The notes below the pieces were generated by a model, which made no database searches, was not told the DNA's origin, and was given only the letters and a program-made list of their open reading frames with translations. From Oscillospiraceae bacterium (GTDB lineage Bacteria; Bacillota; Clostridia; Oscillospirales; Acutalibacteraceae): DNA of 11,691 bases. The position numbers and the translations under genes were made by a program. The stretch lies in assembly GCA_902766855.1 (NCBI GenBank), contig CACXFE010000052.1:1-11691 (forward strand), written 5' to 3'. Below, in pieces: positions 6,826-11,691 of the stretch (within the stretch, counting starts at the first letter, position 1; each line of letters begins with the position of its first letter).

Positions 6826-7029
6826 ATGAAAGAAAAAAGGCTGAAATGGATCAAAGCGGCGGCGGTGCGCGCACTTAAAACCGTAGCGCAAACAGCGGTG
6901 GCGGCTATCGGGACTTCCGCGGTGTTAAGCGCGGTGGATTGGCGGATGGTGATTTCCGCTTCGCTGTTGGCGGGGCTGTTGTCTTTGCTGACTTCCGCCG
7001 CGGGGTTGCCCGAAACGAAAATCGGATAA
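6826..7029 (+). CDS. r1t-type phage holin family protein
   Basis: Holins make lesions in the cytoplasmic membrane and normally release a phage endolysin to the wall. From ATG 6826 the 67-residue protein has a basic N-terminus (MKEKRLKWIK), a first membrane helix at about 12-35 (RALKTVAQTAVAAIGTSAV), a short turn with DWR, and a second helix at about 41-60 ending SLLTSAAGLPE. The motif RALKTVAQT, the DW at the turn and the S-L-L-T-S-x-x-G-L-P-E ending match what I know of the lactococcal phage r1t holin family. AGGGGG lies 9 bases before the start. No amidase, muramidase or peptidase follows; the next gene is spoIVA after 81 bases. The gene may be a phage remnant or a host-adopted holin. No terminator separates it from spoIVA, so readthrough is possible. 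Confidence 0.82.
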   Translation: MKEKRLKWIKAAAVRALKTVAQTAVAAIGTSAVLSAVDWRMVISASLLAGLLSLLTSAAGLPETKIG

Positions 7030-7046
7030 CTTCTTTACAGAACTTG

Positions 7047-7075
7047 TCATAAAAGCGGGTCGCTCCTCATATGCT
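7047..7075 (+). promoter_or_regulatory. Candidate sigma-E promoter of spoIVA
   Basis: TCATAAA (7047-7053), 14 bases, then CATATGCT (7068-7075) fits the sigma-E pattern KMATATT-N14-CATACANT at the strongest positions and with the standard spacing. In Bacillus, spoIVA is transcribed by mother-cell sigma-E, so the element is where one would expect it. It starts 17 bases after the holin stop and ends 35 bases before the spoIVA ATG. Confidence 0.6.
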
Positions 7076-7110
7076 TTACCAAAAGGAGTTCAATATACGG
7101 AGGAAACGCT

Positions 7111-8589
7111 ATGACAAACGCAAACATTTACCGGGATATTGCCGCGAGAACGGGCGGGGATATTTATATCGGGATCGTAGGGCCTGTGAGAACCGGGAAA
7201 TCAACCTTCATCAAACAGTTTATGGATAAACTGGTACTGCCGAATATTGCGGAAGAAAGCAGCAAAGAACGCGCAACCGATGAGTTGCCGCAATCCTCCT
7301 CGGGAAGAACGATCATGACGACCGAACCGAAATTCGTTCCCGAAAAGGGAGTGCGCATCACGGTGGATGGCGCCGCTTCGATGAATGTGCGCCTGATTGA
7401 TTGCGTCGGATATATTGTACCGAGCGCGTTGGGATATATCGAAGGGGATCAGCCGCGCATGGTGAAAACGCCGTGGTTTGAAGAACCGATCCCCTTTCAC
7501 ATGGCGGCGGAGATCGGGACGCGGCGGGTGATCAATGAGCATTCTACCGTGGGGCTTGTTATCACAACCGACGGCAGTATCAGCGATATTCCGCGCGATG
7601 AGTATGAGGAAGCCGAGGAGCGGGTGATCGGGGAACTGAAAAACATCAATAAACCGTTCGTGATTTTGCTGAACTGTATGTATCCCGAATCGGAAGAAGC
7701 GGTGCAGTTGGCGGGTCGGCTTTCGGAAAAATACGGCGTTCCCGTTCAGCCGATCAACTGCTTGGAATTGACCGAGGAGGATATTCGCAACATCCTTTCC
7801 GGCATGCTGTTTGAATTTCCGATTCGGGAAATCCGCATCAGTTTCCCGAAATGGATCAATTCTTTGCCGCTGGATCATTGGCTGCGGCGGGATCTCACCG
7901 AAACGATCAAAACCTCTGCCGCTGGCATTCACCACATCCGGGATGTGGTCTGTTTTGAATCTGCTTTTGCAAATAGCGATCATGTGGAGCGGGCAACGGT
8001 GGAGAATATCGACCTTGGCAGCGGAAGCGCCAATGTGCAAATCGGGATCCGGCCGCCGCTGTTTTATAAAGTGCTGGCCGAAACAACCGGGCTTGTGATT
8101 GCCGATGAACAACAACTGATGAGCAGCCTGGCGGATCTGGCCGCGATCAAGAAAGAATATGAGAAAGTGAAGGACGCGCTGGATGAGGTGAACGCCACCG
8201 GGTACGGGATCATCATGCCGGATATTGAAGATTTAAAATTGGAAGAGCCGGAAATCATGAAGCAGGGCGGGCGTTACGGCGTGCGGCTGAAAGCCTCGGC
8301 ACCGTCGATCCATTTGATGAAAGCCAATATCACCACCGAGGTCAGTCCCATTGTCGGCAGTGAAAAACAATCGGAAGATTTGGTGATGTACCTGCTCAGC
8401 GAATTTGAGGAGGACCCCGTGAAAATCTGGGATTCCAATATTTTCGGGAAATCCTTGCATGAACTGGTCAACGAAGGATTGCATACCAAATTGTCCCGTA
8501 TGCCGGCGGACGCCAGGATGCGGGTACAGGAAACGATCGAACGCGTGATCAATGAAGGATGTAACGGGTTGGTTTGCATCATTCTTTGA
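7111..8589 (+). CDS. spoIVA: Stage IV sporulation protein A, spore-coat basement-layer ATPase
   Basis: SpoIVA is a cytoskeletal-like ATPase made in the mother cell that polymerises on the forespore surface and anchors the coat. The 492-residue protein matches the full family length. The N-terminal NTPase domain shows Walker A G24-P-V-R-T-G-K30-S-T, the paired threonines T70-T71 in TTEPKFVPEKGVRI, and D97 in LIDCVGY; these fall at the same numbers as the functional residues known in B. subtilis. A middle domain follows at about 240-400. The C-terminal region ends in NEGCNGLVCIIL, like the conserved tail needed for localisation. GGAGG at 7099-7103 lies 7 bases before ATG. A second SD-like AAAAGGAG at 7081-7088 has no start codon after it. 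A sigma-E-type promoter precedes and a terminator follows, so the gene can be a single transcription unit. It is the best evidence that the host forms endospores. Confidence 0.97.
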   Translation: MTNANIYRDIAARTGGDIYIGIVGPVRTGKSTFIKQFMDKLVLPNIAEESSKERATDELPQSSSGRTIMTTEPKFVPEKGVRITVDGAASMNVRLIDCVGYIVPSALGYIEGDQPRMVKTPWFEEPIPFHMAAEIGTRRVINEHSTVGLVITTDGSISDIPRDEYEEAEERVIGELKNINKPFVILLNCMYPESEEAVQLAGRLSEKYGVPVQPINCLELTEEDIRNILSGMLFEFPIREIRISFPKWINSLPLDHWLRRDLTETIKTSAAGIHHIRDVVCFESAFANSDHVERATVENIDLGSGSANVQIGIRPPLFYKVLAETTGLVIADEQQLMSSLADLAAIKKEYEKVKDALDEVNATGYGIIMPDIEDLKLEEPEIMKQGGRYGVRLKASAPSIHLMKANITTEVSPIVGSEKQSEDLVMYLLSEFEEDPVKIWDSNIFGKSLHELVNEGLHTKLSRMPADARMRVQETIERVINEGCNGLVCIIL

Positions 8590-8596
8590 TCGCTTG

Positions 8597-8666
8597 AAAA
8601 GCATCCGATGCGGTGCGGACAGGGTGGATTTGCCTTGCCGCACCGTACCGGGTGCTTTTGTTTTTT
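8597..8666 (+). terminator. Long-stem intrinsic terminator after spoIVA
   Basis: The arms 8597-8618 and 8638-8659 pair over about 22 positions, with two G-U wobbles and one A-C mismatch. The GC-rich inner part is GCGGTGCGG against CCGCACCG plus one base. The outer AAAAGC/GCTTTT pairs run into TTTTGTTTTTT at 8656-8666. The loop is about 19 bases and may pair further (AGG/CCT). It begins 8 bases after the spoIVA stop and separates spoIVA from the proline operon. Confidence 0.88.
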
Positions 8667-8706
8667 GTAAAAAAGATTCTTTTTTGCCGCCGCTTTATTC
8701 TGTTTG

Positions 8707-8735
8707 TTGCAAAATGCGGAAAAACATGCTACAAT
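8707..8735 (+). promoter_or_regulatory. Sigma-A promoter of the proBAC operon
   Basis: TTGCAA (8707-8712), a 17-base spacer, and TACAAT (8730-8735) give a near-consensus sigma-A promoter. TG at 8727-8728 one base before the -10 is an extended -10 element. The predicted leader to the proB ATG at 8771 is only about 28 bases, too short for a T-box or riboswitch. Confidence 0.82.
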
Positions 8736-8770
8736 ACAATAAACATAATAAACTGCATGGAGAGAAAACA

Positions 8771-9547
8771 ATGCGTATCGTGATAAAAGTGGGAACTTCT
8801 ACCTTGGCACATCCTTCGGGGCTGCTGAACATTCGCCGCGTGGAGGAACTGTGTAAAGCCATCAGCGACTTAAAAAACGCCGGAAACGAAGTGGTTCTGG
8901 TATCTTCCGGCGCAATCGGAATGGGGATCGGGAAACTTTCGCTTGGGGAAAAACCGACCGATATTCCCACCAAACAGGCCGCCGCCGCGGTGGGGCAGTG
9001 CGAGTTGATGTATGTTTATGATAAACTGTTTTCGGAATATAACCATACCGTGGCGCAGATCCTGATCACCAAAGCGGATACCGAGCATACCGAGCGGCGC
9101 GCCAATTTTGAAAATACCATGTATCGCTTGCTGGAACTTGGCGCATTGCCTATTGTGAATGAGAACGACTCGGTTGCCACCGATGAATTGGTGATCGGAG
9201 ATAATGATACGCTCGGCGCGCTCGTGGCAACTTCGGTGGAAGCGGATCTGTTGATTTTGCTTTCGGATATTAACGGCCTTTACACGGCCGATCCCCACCG
9301 CGATCACACCGCGAAACTGCTTCGCCGCGTGGAAGAAATCACCCCTGAAATCGAAAGCATGACCGGCGGCGCGGGAAGCCGCCTCGGAACCGGGGGAATG
9401 AAAACCAAGGTGGGAGCGGCGAAAATTGCCATGAACGCCGGGATCGATATGGTGATCGCCAACGGATCGGATCCGGCGGTATTGTATGATATTATCGCGG
9501 GCAAAGAAGTAGGTACCAGATTTATTGCCGGAGGGAAAAAATCATGA
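8771..9547 (+). CDS. proB: Glutamate 5-kinase (catalytic domain only)
   Basis: ProB phosphorylates L-glutamate to gamma-glutamyl phosphate, the first and usually feedback-inhibited step of proline synthesis. The 258-residue protein covers the amino-acid-kinase fold: K6-V-G-T-S near the N-terminus, VSSGAIGMG, the glutamate-binding segment NENDSVATDEL with GDNDTLGALVA, LLSDINGLYTADP, and GTGGMKTKVGAAKIA near the ATP site. It stops after the kinase domain, so the C-terminal PUA domain found in the 367-residue E. coli enzyme is absent; this short form is known in other bacteria. ATG 8771 is chosen because GGAGAG (8759-8764) lies 6 bases ahead and homologues start at this strand; the open frame extends upstream to 8552 only because it crosses the terminator and promoter. 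The stop overlaps the proA start (ATGA). Confidence 0.96.
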   Translation: MRIVIKVGTSTLAHPSGLLNIRRVEELCKAISDLKNAGNEVVLVSSGAIGMGIGKLSLGEKPTDIPTKQAAAAVGQCELMYVYDKLFSEYNHTVAQILITKADTEHTERRANFENTMYRLLELGALPIVNENDSVATDELVIGDNDTLGALVATSVEADLLILLSDINGLYTADPHRDHTAKLLRRVEEITPEIESMTGGAGSRLGTGGMKTKVGAAKIAMNAGIDMVIANGSDPAVLYDIIAGKEVGTRFIAGGKKS

Positions 9548-10791
9548 AGAGCACGGCGGAAATATTAACAGCAGCCAAAAGCGCCGCAGGCAACGCCGCT
9601 TTGAGTACCGGGCAGAAAAACCGGGCGCTTTTTACCATGGCGGAGGCATTGGAAAGCAATGCGGCGGAGATTTTAGCCGCCAATCGGCAGGATATGGAGA
9701 ATGCGCGCGGGCGTATCAGCGAAGTGATGTTGGATCGCCTGCGGCTGGATGAAAGCCGCATCCGGGCCATGGCGGAGGGCATCCGCGCGGTCGCGGCCTT
9801 GCCGGACCCGGTAGGGCGGATTTTAAGTGAAAACCGGCGCGATAACGGGCTTCTGATCCAAAAAATATCGGTGCCGATCGGGGTGGTCGCCATTATTTAT
9901 GAAAGCCGCCCGAATGTGACTTCTGATGCGGCGGCGCTGGCTTTTAAAAGCGGGAATGTTTGCGTTCTTCGCAGCGGGAAAGACGCTTTTTACAGCGCCA
10001 TGGCCATTGTCCGGGCTTTGCGAAACGGATTGCATACGGTCGGCGTGGAAGAAGATTATGTAAACCTGATCGAAGATACTTCCCGCCAAAGCGCCACGGA
10101 TTTAATGACGGCGAACGGGCAAGTGGATCTTTTGATCCCGCGCGGCGGGAAAGGGTTGATCAAAGCCTGTATCGAAAACGCCACCGTGCCCTGCATTGAA
10201 ACAGGAACGGGGATCTGCCACTTGTATGTGGATCGCGCGGCGGATTTTGAAAAGGCGCTTGCCATTATTGAAAACGCGAAAACCAGCCGCCCTTCCGTTT
10301 GTAATGCGGCGGAGGTGCTGTTGGTACACCGACAGATCGCGTCGGCGTTTTTGCCGCGATTGTATGAGCGGCTTTGTGCGCCCGGCTGTGCGCACCCGGT
10401 GGAATTGCGGGGGGACGAGGCGGTTTGTGCCGTGATTCCCGCGAAACAAGCGAGTGCGGAAGATTTTGACACCGAATTTCTCGATTATATTCTGGCGGTG
10501 GCGGTGGTGGAGGATACCGAGGCGGCAATCCGGCATATCGCGGCGCACTCTACCCACCATAGCGAAAGCATTATTACCGAAGATCAGGCCGCGGCGGCAT
10601 TGTTCACGGCGCGTGTGGACAGTGCGGCGGTGTATGTGAACGCCTCCACCCGCTTTACAGACGGGGGAGAGTTCGGCTTGGGCTGTGAAATGGGAATTTC
10701 CACGCAGAAACTCCATGCGCGCGGCCCGATGGGCTTGGAAGAATTGAACGCTTATAAATATCTTATTTACGGTAACGGACAAATCCGATAG
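9544..10791 (+). CDS. proA: Gamma-glutamyl phosphate reductase
   Basis: ProA reduces gamma-glutamyl phosphate with NADPH to glutamate 5-semialdehyde, which cyclises to pyrroline-5-carboxylate. The 415-residue length is typical. Visible family features are the N-terminal helix region with ALFTMAEALE, the cofactor-binding segment PIGVVAIIYESRPNVTSDA, LIPRGGKGLI, and the catalytic cysteine C253 within TSRPSVCNAAE. Near the C-terminus are VYVNASTRFTDGGEFGLGCEMGISTQK and ARGPMGLEEL, both hallmarks of ProA. GGAGGG at 9532-9537 serves as ribosome binding site, and the ATG overlaps the proB stop by four bases. This suggests translational coupling, fitting the known channelling of the unstable acyl phosphate between ProB and ProA. 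Confidence 0.97.
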   Translation: MKSTAEILTAAKSAAGNAALSTGQKNRALFTMAEALESNAAEILAANRQDMENARGRISEVMLDRLRLDESRIRAMAEGIRAVAALPDPVGRILSENRRDNGLLIQKISVPIGVVAIIYESRPNVTSDAAALAFKSGNVCVLRSGKDAFYSAMAIVRALRNGLHTVGVEEDYVNLIEDTSRQSATDLMTANGQVDLLIPRGGKGLIKACIENATVPCIETGTGICHLYVDRAADFEKALAIIENAKTSRPSVCNAAEVLLVHRQIASAFLPRLYERLCAPGCAHPVELRGDEAVCAVIPAKQASAEDFDTEFLDYILAVAVVEDTEAAIRHIAAHSTHHSESIITEDQAAAALFTARVDSAAVYVNASTRFTDGGEFGLGCEMGISTQKLHARGPMGLEELNAYKYLIYGNGQIR

Positions 10792-10803
10792 GAGGGAAAA
10801 ACC

Positions 10804-11613
10804 ATGGCACAAATCAAATATGGATTTATCGGCGCGGGCAATATGGGCGGCGCGTTGGCGCGCGCGGTTCGCAAAGCGGTGCCGTCAGGCGGGCAACTGA
10901 TCGTGGCGGATAAAGCGGCGGCGCGGGCGGAAGGTTTAGCGCGGGCGCTGGACTGTAAAAACGGAACAAATAAAGATGTGGCGGCGAATGCCGAGTATAT
11001 TTTCCTTGGGGTCAAACCGCAAATGCTGCGCGATCTGATCGAAGAGATCAAGCCGGTTTTGGCGGTTCGGAATGATCGGTTTTTGCTGGTGTCGATGGTG
11101 GCGGGCGTTTCCATTGCGGATTTGACCGCTTTGTTTGGCGCCTCTTATCCGGTGATCCGCATCATGCCCAATACGCCGGTGGCGATCGGGGAAGGGATGA
11201 TCGAGTACGCGGTTTCCGACCAGGTGTTTATGGATGAGATCAGCGAGTTTTCCGAAGCGTTGCGCCATGCCGGGAAATTGGATCGGTTGGATGAGAATTT
11301 GATCAATGCCGCAACCGCCGTGGCGGGAAGCGGGCCGGCCTTTGTGTATTTGTTTGCCGAAGCACTGGCGGACGGGGCGGTTGAATGCGGTTTGCCGCGC
11401 GCGAAAGCGATGGAGTACGCCGCCAGAACTTTGCGCGGCGCGGCGGAGATGATCCTTTCTTCCGAAAAACACCCCGGCGAGTTGAAAGACGATGTTTGCA
11501 GTCCCGGCGGAACCACCATTGCCGGGGTACACGCGCTTGAAAACGCGGGATTTCGCGGCGCGGTGATGAACGCGGTAACAGCGGCGTTTGAAAAATCGAA
11601 AAAAATAGAATAA
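10804..11613 (+). CDS. proC: Pyrroline-5-carboxylate reductase
   Basis: ProC performs the last step of proline synthesis, reducing pyrroline-5-carboxylate with NAD(P)H. The 269-residue protein starts with the Rossmann motif G10-A-G12-N-M-G15 and continues with FLGVKPQML and RIMPNTPVAIGEGM. The C-terminal dimerisation domain carries the P5CR signature VAGSGPAFVYLFAEALADGA and PGELKDDVCSPGGTTIAG with the conserved substrate-contacting Ser/Gly/Thr residues. AGGAGGG directly follows the proA stop and lies about 5 bases before ATG 10804, so the gene is the third member of the operon. With proC next to proBA, the entire route from glutamate to proline is encoded here. Confidence 0.97.
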   Translation: MAQIKYGFIGAGNMGGALARAVRKAVPSGGQLIVADKAAARAEGLARALDCKNGTNKDVAANAEYIFLGVKPQMLRDLIEEIKPVLAVRNDRFLLVSMVAGVSIADLTALFGASYPVIRIMPNTPVAIGEGMIEYAVSDQVFMDEISEFSEALRHAGKLDRLDENLINAATAVAGSGPAFVYLFAEALADGAVECGLPRAKAMEYAARTLRGAAEMILSSEKHPGELKDDVCSPGGTTIAGVHALENAGFRGAVMNAVTAAFEKSKKIE

Positions 11614-11617
11614 AGAA

Positions 11618-11657
11618 AAGAGGCAGTGCGCGTACAGTGCCTGCCCCTTTCGGTTTA
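11618..11657 (+). terminator. Possible weak terminator after proC
   Basis: AAAGAGGCAG (near 11618-11627) can pair with CTGCCCCTTT (11641-11650) with one A-C mismatch. The loop is about 13 bases, and a broken T-rich tail (TTTCGGTTT) follows. An alternative AGGCA/TGCCT pairing uses the same bases. The tail is poor, so it may terminate only partly or act as a processing or leader hairpin before the gene at 11674. Confidence 0.4.
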
Positions 11658-11673
11658 AATCATAAGGTGGACG

Positions 11674-11691
11674 ATGAAATCAATTCAAATA
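11674..11691 (+). CDS. Possible 5' end of the next gene (truncated by window)
   Basis: ATG at 11674 opens a frame reading MKSIQI before the window ends. AAGGTGG at 11664-11670 resembles a ribosome binding site, but its spacing to the ATG is only 3 bases. Too little is visible to name a product. Confidence 0.35.

Noticed and set aside
7030..7110. Possible terminator between the holin gene and spoIVA
   Set aside because: Only short hairpins (AGCG/CGCT and AAAGC/GCTTT) with no T-run can be drawn, so termination here is not supported.
7201..8115. Minus-strand open frame of 304 codons inside spoIVA
   Set aside because: It is a shadow of spoIVA codon usage; the translated product is His/Arg/Phe rich with no recognisable domain, while spoIVA on the other strand is certain.
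8552..8770. Upstream in-frame extension of proB
   Set aside because: It would run through the spoIVA terminator and the sigma-A promoter; the start at 8771 has a ribosome binding site and matches homologues.
10102..10812. Minus-strand open frame of 236 codons inside proA
   Set aside because: It overlaps the well-supported proA, and the product looks like antisense of coding sequence with no ribosome binding site or family features.
1..11691. CRISPR arrays, tRNA/rRNA genes, transposases, att-site repeats
   Set aside because: No regularly spaced repeats, cloverleaf-like elements, transposase frames or flanking direct repeats were seen on either strand by eye.

Overview
The window reads as chromosomal DNA of a spore-forming Clostridia-type Firmicute, perhaps an Oscillospiraceae/Ruminococcaceae-like lineage. 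The reasons are a full-length SpoIVA, strong AGGAGG-type ribosome binding sites, a MecA-like ClpC-adaptor domain, a two-gene TrkA/TrkH potassium system, a short ProB without a PUA domain, and moderately high GC with no break in composition. The lineage is an inference; no rRNA or other taxonomic marker is present.

Layout. (1) Positions 3-3485, plus strand: trkA, trkH and rpe are tightly spaced and probably co-transcribed. (2) 3460-3792, minus strand: a short protein resembling only the C-terminal, ClpC-binding half of MecA; its 3' end overlaps rpe by 26 bp. (3) 3850-5476, plus strand: a 37-residue single-pass membrane peptide and a phosphohexomutase, ended by a strong intrinsic terminator. 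(4) 5537-6352, minus strand: a 271-residue cysteine-rich protein of unknown function, with a sigma-K-like promoter candidate. (5) 6506-7029, plus strand: a coiled-coil/one-TM XhlA-like protein and an r1t-type holin, without an endolysin. (6) 7111-8589, plus strand: spoIVA behind a good sigma-E-type promoter candidate and followed by a long-stem terminator. (7) 8771-11613, plus strand: proB-proA-proC behind a near-consensus sigma-A promoter. A further gene appears to begin at 11674.

How the genes fit together. TrkA/TrkH import potassium and Rpe serves the pentose phosphate pathway. The phosphohexomutase supplies hexose-1-phosphate for envelope sugars. ProBAC makes proline from glutamate. The most interesting part is 5537-8589, where an orphan Cys-rich protein and an endolysin-less holin/XhlA pair sit beside spoIVA. 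The sequence allows, but does not prove, that the pair is a domesticated phage lysis module used during sporulation. Nothing else looks like a mobile element, CRISPR array or RNA gene.
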